NCBI GenBank assembly: GCA_003550325.1
Contig: QKWP01000760.1
Span: forward strand, 156,168 to 220,167
Reading direction: 5' to 3'
DNA length: 64,000 bases
Source of the DNA: Gigaspora rosea
Taxonomy: Eukaryota > Glomeromycota > Glomeromycetes > Diversisporales > Gigasporaceae
The notes under the pieces are model-generated. The model did no database searches. It saw only the letters and a list, made by a program, of their open reading frames with translations, and had not been told where the DNA came from. A program made the position numbers and the translations under genes. Shown in pieces: positions 45,094-56,301 of this stretch; within the stretch, counting starts at the first letter, position 1; each line of letters starts with the position of its first letter.

Positions 45094-45231
45094 CATTGTT
45101 GGCAATTGCGTGAATTTGGACATATAAAAATTTATTTGGACAAATTTGGACATAAGTTATAAAATTTTATATGTCCATATGACCATGTCCAAATGAAATT
45201 TTTATTGGACATAGTACAAATGCCAACACAG
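45094..45231. mobile_element. CAGTGTTGGCA-type MITE (138 bp)
   Basis: Ends CATTGTTGGCAATTG and CAAATGCCAACACAG, with TTGGACAT repeats inside both arms. Flanks TTTTTACT and ATAATACT agree at five of eight bases. End sequence relates it to 8585-8854 and 61519-61943. Confidence 0.72.
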
Positions 45232-45401
45232 ATAATACTGTACTGTGAAAATTATTAATTAGATAAACAAGCCTATTTTTAAACTATTCATATTTTATAT
45301 TTTCAGTTAGAGCTGCGCAAAAAGTCATAATATGGTCATAAACCGATGTAAGCCTTTAAAGTTGATTATATTTGACTATAATTCGAGAAATTTTTAATTG
45401 A

Positions 45402-45725
45402 AACAACCAGTACGCACATAACGATAAATATTTTAGCACATTATTTATTTATTTATTTGTTTATTTTTTTTGAATTACATTGTAACGTTTATATGCTTAA
45501 TGAAGTATTGAATAAAGAAGTTTTACTTGAGCAACTGGTACGCATATAACGATAAATATTTAAGCACATCTTTTGTTTGTTTATTTTAATTTCTTTTATT
45601 TTTTTATTTTTTTTTGAATTACATTGCAACGTTTGTATGTTAATAAAGTACCGAATAAAAGAAATTTTTTACTTGAGCAACTAGTACGCACATAACGATA
45701 AATATTTAAGCAAGTTTTTTTTATT
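45402..45725. repeat. Tandem repeat, ~128-140 bp unit, 2.3 copies
   Basis: Each unit begins GAAACAACCAGTACGCACAT or TTGAGCAACTAGTACGCACA, then AACGATAAATATTTAAGCAC, a T-rich run and ATTACATTGTAACGTTT. Starts near 45402, 45530 and 45671. Confidence 0.85.
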
Positions 45726-46271
45726 TATTATAAAAATTAAATTTTAATTCTGTGCAATTTTTGCTTCTCTTTGTAATTATATAACCGAAAAGATACTTTT
45801 AAGTTTTGAAATGTGTTAATTGAATTTTATTTTTTATTTTATTTTATTTTATTTCTTTGACCCTGTGCGGTGCTAAGGGTGGTGTGATCCATTTTATCCA
45901 ATTGGATATGGTATTTCATGCATCCAATCAGAACCCGTAGGAGAAATTAGTGCTCCCTGAAAGTATTTGCTAAACTTTTTTTTTATTTTGTTAATGACAT
46001 ACAGCATATAGTTTAAATAATTATATATATCAAGGTAATATCTAATATGAAGTATATAATAATACGATTCACCCATGCGGAGTTATTTACCTATCCATTT
46101 TCTAACTTTTTACTGAAATACTGAGCGACAAAGTGATGGAACAAAAATTTAGCAGTACCGTGATCTCCAAGCAATGGATCGACAAAATAAGAGAAAAATT
46201 ACTTTGAGAAAAATGGGATGAAGTTTGTGTTAAATAAAATTTCAATTCCAATTTTCATTCGACTCCGATTT
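45726..46271. other. Intergenic DNA
   Basis: No gene or element recognised. Short inverted ATCCAATTGGAT at about 45896. Confidence 0.5.
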
Positions 46272-46460
46272 TTATAGGGTGCGGGACGGGTCGGGTTTGA
46301 CCCGAAATTTCGCGGGTCAGGTCGGGTTCAGACACGGGTCAGGTTCAAATTTTTGACCCGTTAATAAATCGGGTCGGGTTCGGGTCGGGTCTATTAAAGT
46401 ATCGGTTCGGGTTCGGGTTTCTGTTTCATGGACCCGTAAAACCCGATCATACCCGATATA
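46272..46460. mobile_element. Orphan hAT terminus with GGGTCGGGT array
   Basis: TATAGGGTGCGGGACGGGTCGGG followed by many GGGTCGGGTT, CGGGTTCGGG and GACCCG blocks over 180 bp, like the subterminal arrays at 9378 and 52540-52820. No matching right end was found nearby. Confidence 0.6.
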
Positions 46461-46552
46461 ATTTTAAAAATAGGTAGCTGCGCGACGATAAGTACTATTT
46501 ATACGCCAAATAGACTCGATTATGCTAAGTGATTTATTATTATTAATTATTG

Positions 46553-46600
46553 TCGCAGCTGATGCTGAAAACGGCTGATGCTGAAATTTGCGATTTCGAT
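46553..46600. mobile_element. Fragment of the GATGCTGAAAT foldback family
   Basis: TGTCGCAGCTGATGCTGAAA then ACGGCTGATGCTGAAATTTG copies the two-unit end of the element at 15559. Only this end is visible. Confidence 0.6.
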
Positions 46601-46739
46601 TTGAAACTATTGTCACAAATCTTAATTTGTGACTGTGGCTTGAATTTCAAATTTTTGGTAAAACCGGTTGATCCCAATTTATCAATATTTATTTCTTTAT
46701 GTGCATTTTATTAAATTTTCATTGAAAACGGGTAAAACC

Positions 46740-47313
46740 TGTCATTATTTGATTTAGCGCATATGATTTTCCCCTTTTAAGTAAAATTAGACAAACGCAT
46801 CAATGCGTTAACACCTTCATGTGTAAGGAGAAATAATTTTTGAGTTAAGCCTCTAATACCACCCTAATGTGGTAGGCTTAGAAATTAATTCAGTTCTAGA
46901 AACCACTCGGGTGTGTTGACATATATACCTAAACACCTATATGCGTTAACACCTAAATGTGTTACCGTCCTACGCATTATAAAATTTCAAATGTGTATAA
47001 AAGACCTCACACTTTTCTTTAATAAAGACAGAGATTTCCCTTCAATTAAAATTAACCCGTAATAAAGGAAGTAAGCCAGTGTAGTGCTGAAAAGACCTTT
47101 ATTTGCTTAAACTTTTGTTTCGAATAATTATCTCTCTTGCCGTTACTCTGTTTCCATGCGATCACGTGATATGTTACCGACCTATATAAATTAACAAAAC
47201 TCCGTTTTCTAACCGTACTATTACATTTAAACTCCTTTTATTTACCCGTAACTATTAGAGTTAAATCGGATAACCGATATTTCTCTCCCATCTTAGTAGT
47301 TACATTTGGTGCC
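46740..47313 (+). repeat. Probable 5' LTR of the Ty3/gypsy element
   Basis: The end TTACA at 47313 is followed by TT and TGGTGCCGATTGTG, where a primer-binding site would start. It contains a TATA-like GTATAAAAGACC at ~46995 and AATAAAG at ~47020. The last ~60 bp (ACTATTAGAGTTAAATCGG ... TTAGTAGTTACA) match the end of the solo LTR at 51344-52146. The start, TGTCATT, is inferred. No 3' LTR was found. Confidence 0.55.
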
Positions 47314-47429
47314 GATTGTGTAGATTGCACGTTATTTTGGTGTTAATTTTAGTATTTTTCTTACTTCGAAATACATAATCCTTCTATTGGGTGCTATATA
47401 CAAAATTTTCCTGTAATTATATCAACCTC

Positions 47430-48176
47430 ATGGAGAATCCCGGACAGCAAACCCCTTTAACTAATCTCGCGAACCAAATTGCTCAATTGATTCAACATCT
47501 TCAAGCAGATCCTGCTCCTCAAGTTAATGTCGTCCCTCCTCAGCCCAAATTAAAGCAAGTAGAATATCCTAGTTTCGCTGAAGGAGATCAAGACCCTATC
47601 TCATGGTTGAAGAAAGTTGAAATAGCTTTCGAAGCTAATCAAGTTAAAGAAGTGCGAAAAATTCCAGTTATTGTACCTTGTTTGAAAGGCCCAGTCGCAA
47701 TGTGGTGGATGATCTGTCGTAATCAAGTCCCTGTTATAGATCAGTGCAATGACCCTAAGCCCCTTTTTATTAATCAGTTCCATACTTCTACTTTGGAAAG
47801 CAAATGGTTCGCTAATATTACTCAAAGGAAACAGCATTATGATAAATCTGTTGATTCCTATTATATTGCAATGGAGCAATTGATACGTCGAGTTGAAGCT
47901 GGAGGATTGCAATATCCAGATACTGCTAAAACCCAATTATTTATGAATGGGTTACAGTCTGAGCTATTTGTTGTGGTGTCTCCTTTTTTACCTAATACCC
48001 TCCAAGTGGCGTTTGAGAGAGCCAAAGCGTTTGAAAATGCCCTCAATAAGGCTTTCACCAATTCTGTGTGCTCTCCTCACGTTAATGGTTATCCCTTTCC
48101 TCTTTATTCTCAGGCTCCAGCCCCTTTAGCCGTGGTAGCACCGTCGGGAACTGAATATTTAATGGAAAATTGTTAG
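47430..48176 (+). pseudogene. Retrotransposon gag
   Basis: From MENPGQQTPL, about 249 codons. The core retrotransposon gag domain (residues ~55-205) shows FAEGDQDPISWLKKVEIAF, CLKGPVAMWW and QLIRRVEAGG...LFMNGLQSEL. Gag proteins form the particle that packages the element's RNA. The frame breaks at 48174-48176; the zinc knuckle follows in another frame. Confidence 0.85.
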
Positions 48177-48330
48177 AAGCTGTTAATAAAATGACCACTC
48201 AGCTGCAGGAAAAAAGAAAACCACCAAGAGAATATAATAAAGATTACTTATCTAAAATCGGTTGTTATAAATGTGGTAAACCTGAACATTTAAGTTGAAC
48301 TTGCCAAGAACCTATGGAGGGTCCCAATAA
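48177..48330 (+). pseudogene. Gag zinc knuckle region
   Basis: Encodes YNKDYLSKIGCYKCGKPEHL then a TGA and TC, a C-x2-C-x4-H-x4-C nucleic-acid-binding knuckle in which the residue after LS is now a stop (48297-48299). A frameshift separates it from the main gag frame. Confidence 0.7.
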
Positions 48331-48990
48331 TTCCTCCAGGCCTAATATCAACAATAACGAACATGTTACAGTTAATAAAGAAACTCTTCAAGCTTTAATT
48401 TCTCTAATCGACAACAATAAAACATCTGAAAAAAGAAGAGACCTACAAACTTTTGTTAGTCTCATAGGGAGGAATGGCCTTTTTATAGCCCGGCCCAATG
48501 ACATGAACAACATAGACCCATTACAACTTTATCTTATAAACAAAATAAAAAGAATACAAAGGCTACTAGTGATCCTAATATAGTTCCTGAACAAGAAAGT
48601 ATGGAAGGTCCGGATGATGTAGTTATGAAAGAAGCTGAATTCCAAGAATCTCCTATAGAAGAAGTTAATGTTACTAAGAATGAACCCAACAGTGTGGAAC
48701 TAAAAGAAGTTGTAATCGAAAATCTTGTGCCTAAAGAAAATAAAAAAGAACATACTAAAACAAATCGAGCTGTGTTGCCTCGTAAACGAAGTCCAGAAAA
48801 AGAGTTAACCCAGATTGCTTTCCTTGTAACACCATACTCTATTATAGCTGATATACGAGAAAAACCTGCCAATATTATTATTGGACAACTTCTATGTATA
48901 GTCCCTTCCTTACATGTCGATTTGACTCGAAGCTTGCAATGAAAAAAATAGCTTCTAAAAGAAAAATTAAAAATAATATTTAATATATCT
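48331..48990 (+). pseudogene. Linker between gag and protease
   Basis: Acidic and lysine-rich open stretches (48314-48583 and 48601-48942), such as NVTKNEPNSVELKEVV, without a known domain. By position this is the gag-protease linker. The opposite-strand frame at 48534-49028 is a shadow. Confidence 0.6.
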
Positions 48991-49344
48991 CCTGAAATTA
49001 AGTCTACAGCGTTATACTGTGACGCCAAGGTTTTAACTCAAACCTTTCCTCTTATTGTGGATAGTGGGTCATCTGGGAGTGTAGTCTCCTCCTACTTTTT
49101 AAGAAATATAGGAATTAAAATTGAAAGGCCCTCTACTATTAATATGATTAGTGTACACAGAGAGAGTAAAAGGGCCTTAGGAGAAATTTCGGATTTCCCC
49201 TTTGAAGTTGGTGGTGTTCGAGTCTCTATAGACGTTGTAGTAACCAATACTACCTTTTACCAAGCTATTGTTGGTAATGACTGGTTGTCTAAAGTTCAGG
49301 CCAGGATAGACTGGACGGCTTCCAAAATGTCCTTTATCTGGTAA
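48991..49344 (+). pseudogene. Retrotransposon aspartic protease
   Basis: Catalytic LIVDSGSSGSVVSSYFL (D-S-G) early in the domain, then a hydrophobic strand FEVGGVRVSIDVVV and IVGNDWLSKVQARIDW near the end, the layout of a retropepsin that matures the polyprotein. The domain itself is open; a stop follows at 49342-49344. Confidence 0.85.
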
Positions 49345-49370
49345 GATAAAGAAATAGTTGTACCTGTTGA

Positions 49371-49694
49371 ATGTGTCAGATTATACATGAGCTTCTAGAA
49401 AAAAATAGACCTAGTAAAACTCAAGAGCTAAAAGAAGAGGAAACTGAAGCTGCAGATTCCGATAGTAGCGAAGAATTCAAGGATGAAGATCGCGAAGACC
49501 GTATCTATGGCATTTCTGATTTTGAAGACCTATTGGGACCTCCATATTATAGGGAGTCGAAAGTAACAGCTAATTATGTGGAATTAGTATTGAGTTGGGA
49601 TGAAGAAGAGGAATATTGGAATCAAGATATTCGAGATTTGGCTGAGGAAAAGGATTTAATTTCTTTTATTAATACTGTATATTATCATAAATAA
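49371..49694 (+). pseudogene. Acidic protease-RT linker
   Basis: About 100 codons rich in D and E (EEETEAADSDSSEEFKDED), a linker of the polyprotein. The last dozen codons and the stop come from the inserted MITE, so the natural continuation is at 49894-50075 (DNLQTVKSHQYDRSPASMPI). Confidence 0.7.
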
Positions 49695-49893
49695 GGACCT
49701 TTTTTGCAAATTTTAAATTCAAATTGTTTATAATCTAGTGATCTGACCTGCATAATATTTGTACTATTCGATCAACTTAATCAAAACAATTCGAATAGTA
49801 CAAATATTATGCAGGTTCGATCACTAGATTATAAACAATTCGAATTTAAAAATTGCAAAAAGGGGGTGCTTATTTATGATAGTATACGGTATT
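49671..49893. mobile_element. Foldback MITE in the retrotransposon
   Basis: A 223-bp near-palindrome: AATACTGTATATTATCATAA at the left mirrors ATGATAGTATACGGTATT at the right. The arms continue through AATTGTTTATAATCTAGTGATC and ATAATATTTGTACTATTCGA to a 13-base loop. No clear target duplication. Confidence 0.88.
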
Positions 49894-50519
49894 CATGATT
49901 AGAATAAAATAAATAAAGACAATCTTCAAACCGTAAAATCTCACCAGTATGATAGAAGTCCTGCCAGCATGCCAATTGAGCAAGCTAATTTCCCGTATAT
50001 GTGCAACCTTCTTGATTTTTACTATAACGATACAGCTATGAACCATGAATTTCATATCGGACCAATATCCCAGAATAGGGCTCCGACGGACCTGGACTAA
50101 GGCCAGACTTTAGGCAAGTCCGAGTCCGGTTCGAATTTCGAACCGGACTCGAACTCAAACTATTTTACAACTTAGTCCTGTCTGAGTCCGAACATCAAAC
50201 TTTTGGCTTGGTTCGAGTCCGGTTTGAGCCTGGTCTGAAAGTTTGAGTCTGGTCCGAAAAGTCTGAAACCCAAAACACCCAGGTCTAGAGATGGGTTTCA
50301 TGCATGCGCAAGATTTCCCAATCAAGTGCAGAATGCGCATTAATGCATATTTTCGAATCATGCGCATTTAATTCCATCAAAATTTTATATAGAAAAATTA
50401 CATATAAAATAAGTATAATTAATATTCTGATCTATCAATATACTTCAATTCTGGGTCTGTTCGCTTTAACATTTTTGATTGGTCGCATCCGAAAAATGTG
50501 ACCTAAATGTAGGAAACAA

Positions 50520-51343
50520 CCAGAAATACGTATCAGTTTATGCAATGAGGTTTACTGGTTACAGACACACATAAGAGACAAACGAAGTCTTAAGATGATT
50601 ATGACTATTATCATGGTCGAGTAATTATTATGCATTTTTTAATGCCCTTATTAACGCCCTTAAACAACACAAAATCGTGAACGAGAATTTTCCAAATTGA
50701 CTTTTATTGTTTGATTGCCTAATATTTACAAAGTATTTTGGGCTAAAAAAATTCACGAATTTGAAAACATTTTGTATAAAGGCCACAAGTTCAAGAATAA
50801 GTGCAAGTTCAAGTACAAGTGCAAGAACACGACAAACACTCTGCTATAGATAAAACATATGATTAATAAAAAATAGTGAATATATTAGAATTTTTGGTCA
50901 GAAATTTTGCCGCCCAGATTATCTGATAATTAACTAATTTTCTCAGACTCATAGTTTTATATCGATCTACCAACCAATAAAATTACGGTTATGTTCAAAA
51001 GGTAATCAATGAGCTAAAACTAATATAGCAATATAAGGTTTTCTCTTTGCGATGCTTATTTTAAAAATTGGCATTCACCAATAAAACTAAGCTGTATACT
51101 ATCTGCTACTGTATTGGAGTAATGAGCTTTGTAAACTTTTTATAGTTAGCTTATACTGATTCAAACTAACCCCGCAATTACTAGTATAGCGAACAAATTT
51201 TGTAATAAAATTTTTTTATAAAATCTCAGGTAAAATTACAATAATTCTAATAAAAACTGGCTCAACCATACTAAAATAGAGAGTGAATACTGTGGCAGAA
51301 TTTTATAATAAAATAATTTTAATTCTCAATCTAAACCATATAC
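50520..51343. other. Interior of hAT element B
   Basis: No gene recognised. AAGTTCAAG, AAGTGCAAG and AAGTACAAG form a short run at 50787-50830. Confidence 0.5.
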
Positions 51344-52146
51344 TGTCACGGGTTTGTGACAAGAATGGCGGGCTCATAGTTTATTTATTTATTCGTTTAT
51401 TTATTATTTATTATTTTTTATTTTTTGTTTCTTTAAACGATACTCGCGTGATTGCATATTAGCAATTTCGTGACAATGTTGTAAACAATTTTATGAGCAA
51501 TTTTGTGATCGATATTGTGAGCAATATTGTGAACAATCTTGTGATCATTATGGTGAGCAAAGTTGGAAGCGAGATTTGGGGAATATTGAAGAAATAAAAA
51601 GACGTAGCGCAGTAGTCTAGTACTTTAAAATGTATATAAGGCCTGAATTTTCGCCTTAATAAAGTTCTTAATAAAGTTCCTTCAGACTTCAATGTCTTTA
51701 AAAGAGTTTTAACTAAGAATTTATTTCTCAATTAACATCTATTTTATTTATGTACATATTTAGTATTTTTTTTATATATTTCGATACATCTAAATTTATT
51801 TATTTTATTTTCATCATACCTTAATTATCACTTTTAAGAAATTCATTACTGATCGCTATTATTAAAGTAAATTACCCTTAATCCACCATTTTATTTTCTT
51901 AAACTTCCTTACCATTACTCCTGCATCAATTACCCTTAGATTAGAAACCCCTTTTACATTAAAGATTAATTCGATCACCTACCTCCCAGTTTGGTCTCAT
52001 AAATTGATCATTGTGTTCCCGATTCAGCTATCTCGTGACCTCATATACGTGTTCTGTCTTCATGAACGAAACATTAGATCGGCAAGTTTACTATTAGAGC
52101 TAAATCGGGTATTACCAGATAATCGCTTTCCCAATTAATAGTAACA
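51344..52146 (+). repeat. Solo LTR nested in hAT element B
   Basis: 803 bp starting TGTCACGGG and ending AATAGTAACA, flanked by ATAC on both sides (51340-51343 and 52147-52150). It has a TATA-like TGTATATAAGG at ~51632 and AATAAAG signals soon after. Its final 60 bp match the 5' LTR of the surrounding gypsy element, so it belongs to a related family and arose by LTR-LTR recombination. A minus-strand frame at 51459 is a shadow of internal GTGATC/GTGAGC repeats. Confidence 0.8.
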
Positions 52147-52916
52147 ATACTGTAGTTAATAGAATATTATGTTTAGTAACAGATTTTTTGTGATGATTCA
52201 ATGCAAACCAACTCAGCACATTTATGAATATTATACAATGCAAATTTAAAGATTTTAACTAAGTAACTAAGATTCTAAAGCTTTATACAAAGTTTCCATG
52301 GCAGAGCCACGGTTCAAGTGTAAGCAACGATGAAGTTTACAATTAGCAAATCTTAAAAATTTATATATATATATAGGCAAAAGCTGATTAAGAGTCAATA
52401 TGTAGTATCTTTATTTAGATATATTATCATTAATAAAGATAAAAATTAAAAAAAATTTTTTATCATGCGGTATCATGCGCATTTTATATATCATGCGCAT
52501 TTTATTATAAAATGACTTTTTGCCCATCTCTACCCGGGTCATCCGTGGGTGGGCAGCTGACTCGGGTTTATTATGGCCCACCCGATTAGTCAAACTTATG
52601 TAATGGAAATTTGAAAAGACGTAGACCCGGACCCGGACAGGTTCGCGAACTTCGAACCGGACCCAGACCGAACCTATAATCATGTTTGAGTCCAGCTCGG
52701 GTTCGGTACTCTAGGTTCGGGTCCGGGTCCGGGTACGGGTCCGAAATTTTCAAAATTAATGGTTCGAGTTCGGGTTCGAGTCCGGGTCCGGCCAGACCCG
52801 GACCAGACCTGAACCGGACTTCGGAGCCCTACCCCAGAATATAAAAGACCAATTAGAGGTTATGTTACAAAATAGTCAAGACAACTTTGTATGGGACTCC
52901 AAAGATTTGGATTATA

Positions 52917-53257
52917 CAGTTAACCCTCCATAAATGCAACCTCCATAAATACAATACCTCTCTAAATGCATGTTTTTTCTATTCCGTAAAATGTTATTAG
53001 TGCTAAATGCATGTTCTATATTCTGTAAATGCATGTTCTCTTGAATAACATTTTATATTACACTAACCTCCCTAAATGCACGTGGCCAATCAAATTTTAG
53101 TATTTAAGATAGGTTATACAGTTTTGGTAGAAATTATACAAACTTAATGATCTAATTTTTAAAAGCTGCAATTTAATTGGCTCTCTCTAAATGCAAACCT
53201 CCCTAAATGCACATTGTAGGCTTGTCCCTATGTGTTGCATTTATTAAGGGTTGACTG
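52917..53257. mobile_element. Pogo-like MITE in the retrotransposon
   Basis: Ends CAGTTAACCCTCCATAAATG and the complement CAGTCAACCCTTAATAAATG, with TA duplicated at 52915-52916 and 53258-53259. Removing it joins GATTATA to CTAGAGTT, restoring DYTRVVKH in the retrotransposon frame. CCTCTCTAAATGCA repeats fill the 341 bp. Confidence 0.92.
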
Positions 53258-54540
53258 TACTAGAGTTGTTAAGCATAAAATTAGTACGAGAGACACACCG
53301 GCTGTAAAGCTTAGGTCGTATCGGCATACAGCTAAAGAAAAAGAATTCATGAAAGAAGAAACTATTTGTATGTTAAGAGAAGGAATTATCCACATATTCG
53401 AAAGCCCTTGGGCCTTACCCGTAGTCCTAGTAAAAAGAGAAGATAATATTAGATTTTGCATAGATAACCATAAGCTTAACGCGATCATAGTTAAAGATAG
53501 TTACCCCTTGACTCGAATTCAAGATCTTCTCGAATCATTAATATTTCAGTACCTAAATTTAGCAGTGGGTACAGGCAAGTAGAAATGGACGAACAAGACT
53601 GGGTAAAAACTGCTTTTACCACCCCCTTCGGTCTATTTGAATTTAACGTTATGCCTTTTGGCCTAACGAATGCTCCTGCTACTTTTCAGTGGTTAATAGA
53701 TAATCTCTTCCGAGATATAATTGATTTTTTCGTTATTATTTATATTGATGATATTGTTATTTATTCTAAAACAATTCAAGACCATTTTCGTCATCTCTGC
53801 AAAGTTTTTAATTGGTTAAGGTGCACTGGATTAAAGCTGAAACCTACGAAATGTTTTTTTTCTTTCAAGAAATTAAAGTTTTAGGCCATATAATAAGTCC
53901 ACAAAGAATTAAAGCAGACCCAAAGAAAGTAGCTGCTAATCAGCACTTTTCCATTCCGCATACTTTAAGACAGTTATGAAGTTTTCTTGGCCTCATCTCA
54001 TATTATCACAAGTTTATACCTGACTTTACACGTATAGCGGCTTCTTTAAATCGTTTATTTAAAAAAAAGTTTGATATCAGTGAACTAATGCTGAGCAAGT
54101 GTCTTTTGACTTATTAAAATTAAAACTTACCCAAACTCCTGTTTTAGTATACTCTAATTTTAATCAGCCGTTCATCCTGTTTACTGACGCATCAGATGTG
54201 GCTTTAGGCGCTATTCTAGCTCAAAAGGACAATGACGAGCAAGAACATGTAGTTTCGTATACTGGCTGAAGTCTTTCGCCTGCTGAGAAAAATTATATTA
54301 CCATTGAAAAGGAATGCTTAGCCGCTGGTTGGGCCGTAGGGTATTTTTGTCATTACTTGCATGGGTCTTACTTTACTCTTGTAACTGATCATATTGTGTT
54401 AAAATATTTAATCTCCTTAAATGAACCTCGAGACAGCTCGCCAGATGGATTATGACTTTAATGGAATACGATTTTGAAATTATCTACAGGGCTGGAACGA
54501 AACATGTTAATGTTGATTGTTCTCTAGAATTAATTAACAT
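53258..54540 (+). pseudogene. Reverse transcriptase and RNase H
   Basis: RT motifs in order: RVVKHKISTRDTPAVKLRSY, GIIHIFESPWALPVVLVKRE, RFCIDNHKLNAI, then after a one-base shift YRQVEMDEQDWVKTAFTT, PFGLTNAPATFQ and the catalytic YIDDIVIYSKT (53735-53770). After another shift in a T run come VLGHIISPQRIKADPKK and FLGLISYYHKF. RNase H follows: FILFTDASDVALGAIL with the first catalytic aspartate, SLSPAEKNYITIEKECLA, and LVTDH. Stops at 53579, 53975 and 54267 and two or more frameshifts inactivate it. Confidence 0.9.
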
Positions 54541-54745
54541 AAAAAAAAAATTTATATAATACAAAAGAAAGAAAAAAGGAAAAATCTTAAATATAAACTC
54601 TTTACTTATCTATTAAAATCTGTTAATCCAGTCTAGGTTACGGTGATCTGGCATTCTCTAAGACCTTTCTTTATAGCCCTTTCAAAAAAAAAAAATTTTT
54701 TTTTTTTTTTGCAACAAACAACAACGATCAATTTAACTATTTTTC
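54541..54745. other. Short insertion between RNase H and integrase
   Basis: A/T homopolymer-flanked segment (A-run at 54541, A-run then T-run at 54686-54710) with GGTTACGGTGATCTGGC in between. It interrupts the polyprotein. Origin not recognised. Confidence 0.4.
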
Positions 54746-54990
54746 TATGGATTTTGATACCTATTATCTTTTCCTTAGGTATCTTAGTGACTCTATGGTA
54801 CCTATCCAATACACGGCAAAGCCGATTAACAACCTAAAGTTCAAGACTCGACACTTTTGTGTCAAGGAAGAAATTTTATATAAGAAGAATCTGAGAGACC
54901 CCCTCTGCACCATTTCATATGACGTGATATTACGTACCATCCTTTGCCGTAATGTCCGTGTCATTCTGTAAAACGATCCTGTGCATGCCA
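54746..54990 (+). pseudogene. Integrase N-terminal remnant
   Basis: MDFDTYYLFLRYLSDSMVPI then FKTRHFCVKEEILYKKN resembles the stretch just before the zinc-binding HHCC domain of gypsy integrases. The HHCC and catalytic core are missing, so the element is truncated here. Confidence 0.6.
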
Positions 54991-55059
54991 CATGATCTGT
55001 GCCATTTCGAGCATTCCCGATGCCAACCCGTACCACAACCCGGACCACTTTTCTTATAG

Positions 55060-55287
55060 TGCAGCCTTTTTTTGCTATGTCCCAACTTCCCAACGTCCCA
55101 GTGTCCCAAGTGTTCCAACTATGTCCCATATTAATAATTAATAAATTAATTTAAAAAATATAGGTGTTAAACATATTTTTAAAAAAATTAAATTAGATTA
55201 TCTTAATAAAATTTTAAGTAATTTCAATTTATAAAATTGTCGCAAAATGTCCCAACTCATGTCCCAACTGTCCCATGTACAACACTG
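55060..55287. mobile_element. CAGTGTTG-family MITE, left-truncated
   Basis: Right end ATGTCCCAACTGTCCCATGT then ACAACACTG, with many TGTCCCAAC copies on the left side and the shared core CTTAATAAAATTTTAAGTAA seen at 8765. No CAGTGTTG start was found to the left. Confidence 0.65.
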
Positions 55288-55294
55288 CGATAGG

Positions 55295-55546
55295 TATAGA
55301 TGGCGGTGAAATTACTCTTTTTGATGAAATTTTTTTGTTGAAATTATTTGATGATAAAATTGGTGAAATTGGTGAAATTAATTTTTTACTATCAAACATT
55401 AATTTAAATTACATAAAATATTAATTAAAACTAAATTCAATCAAATACAATAGTTGTTTTATAATTAATTTATAAAAATATTAAAAATGTTGAAATTTTT
55501 GTTGAAATTATTGTTGAAATTAAAATAAATTTCACCGCCATCTATA
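55295..55546. mobile_element. hAT-type MITE with perfect 8-bp duplication
   Basis: 252 bp, ends TATAGATGGCGGTGAAAT and ATTTCACCGCCATCTATA, flanked on both sides by GCGATAGG (55287-55294 and 55547-55554). The interior consists of GGTGAAATT and GTTGAAATT repeats. Confidence 0.93.
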
Positions 55547-55554
55547 GCGATAGG

Positions 55555-56127
55555 GTGCTGGTGGTCCCCATTTTCGCTTGTAATAGTGTAAATTAACACT
55601 GAACATATATACATTACACTTGATCATGAATCAAAAATTGACTCCATAAACTGCTGTCTGGTGTATCCAAATAGTTACAACGGTTAAATCATGTGCATAA
55701 TTATCAGAACCTTAACGAGCCCTAATGTGTGCTTAATGAAAATACACCTAAAAAGTTCTCTTCATCATATATAGCACTATAATGAACTACTTCTCCGTTC
55801 CTGGTTTCGCGCAACTGCGTTGTGCAGCTACTAAATCGTTATTAATAATAGTTGTGTCTGATGTACTTTAAGTATACAATGATGCTAATATACATGATTC
55901 CAGTTTTATAAAAAACTAATGATTTTAATTGTTTTTTGTTAAAATGTACGTATAAGGTTAGATATGTGTACTAAAAAGGCCAAAGTAATGCAATATGAAT
56001 CTTTATTTATGCAAAGGAATTCGAAATACATAAAATTTCCGAATCATCAGCATGTTTCCAAATATTTTGTACGTGCGTACGTGCTTATGTAGATCCTAAC
56101 ACTAAATGAAATGGCTTGATTAATACA
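55555..56127. other. Intergenic DNA with one dispersed GC-rich motif
   Basis: CCGTTCCTGGTTTCGCGCAA then CTGCGTTGTGCAG at 55795-55832 is a copy of the motif at 26485. Otherwise nothing recognised. Confidence 0.6.
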
Positions 56128-56226
56128 TATAGATGTTGGTAGAATTCAAAAATGGAAATTATAACAATGATTACTAATCATTTTCATTGTTAAAATTTCC
56201 ATTTTTGAATTCTACCAACATCTATA
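56128..56226. mobile_element. 99-bp foldback MITE
   Basis: Nearly perfect palindrome: TATAGATGTTGGTAGAATTC, AAAAATGGAAATT, then the complement after a ~20-base centre (GATTACTAATC). End sequence TATAGATG resembles the element at 55295. Target duplication unclear. Confidence 0.85.
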
Positions 56227-56301
56227 GCCATACATAAATGACGCCAAAATTGTTTATTAGTGGAAATAATGTTTTATAATTTGAACAATAAATCGAGACT
56301 T

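Larger units (their letters stand above)
50286..52532. mobile_element. hAT element B, nested in element A
   Basis: Ends TAGAGATGGGTTTCATGCAT and AAAATGACTTTTTGCCCATC plus TCTA. Flanks CCCAGGTC (50278-50285) and CCCGGGTC (52533-52540) match at 7 of 8. ATGCGCAT repeats (TCATGCGCATTT) mark both ends. The interior holds the solo LTR and otherwise nothing coding. Confidence 0.88.
50076..52831. mobile_element. hAT element A, inserted in the retrotransposon
   Basis: Ends TAGGGCTCCGACGGACCTGG and the complement of CCGGACTTCGGAGCCCTA. Flanks TCCCAGAA (50068-50075) and CCCCAGAA (52832-52839) match at 7 of 8. The retrotransposon frame reads on from PISQ to NIKDQ across the empty site. Subterminal arrays of GTCCGGGT, GGTTCGAGTC and TTCGAACCGGAC occupy ~200 bp at the left and ~270 bp at the right. 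No transposase. Confidence 0.9.
46740..54990 (+). mobile_element. Ty3/gypsy-type retrotransposon, broken and nested
   Basis: Order LTR, gag, protease, reverse transcriptase, RNase H, integrase start is that of Ty3/gypsy. It is split by three independent insertions (49671-49893, 50076-52831, 52917-53257). Removing the last two with one target copy each restores the reading frame at both joins, so these limits are exact. Stops, frameshifts and loss of most of the integrase and the 3' LTR make it inactive. Confidence 0.9.

Noticed and set aside
48534..49028. 164-codon minus-strand ORF opposite the gag-protease linker
   Set aside because: A shadow of the retrotransposon coding strand, serine- and phenylalanine-rich as expected from the complement of an E/K-rich frame.
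53228..53488. 86-codon minus-strand ORF over the RT start
   Set aside because: A shadow of the reverse transcriptase frame, spanning a MITE junction.
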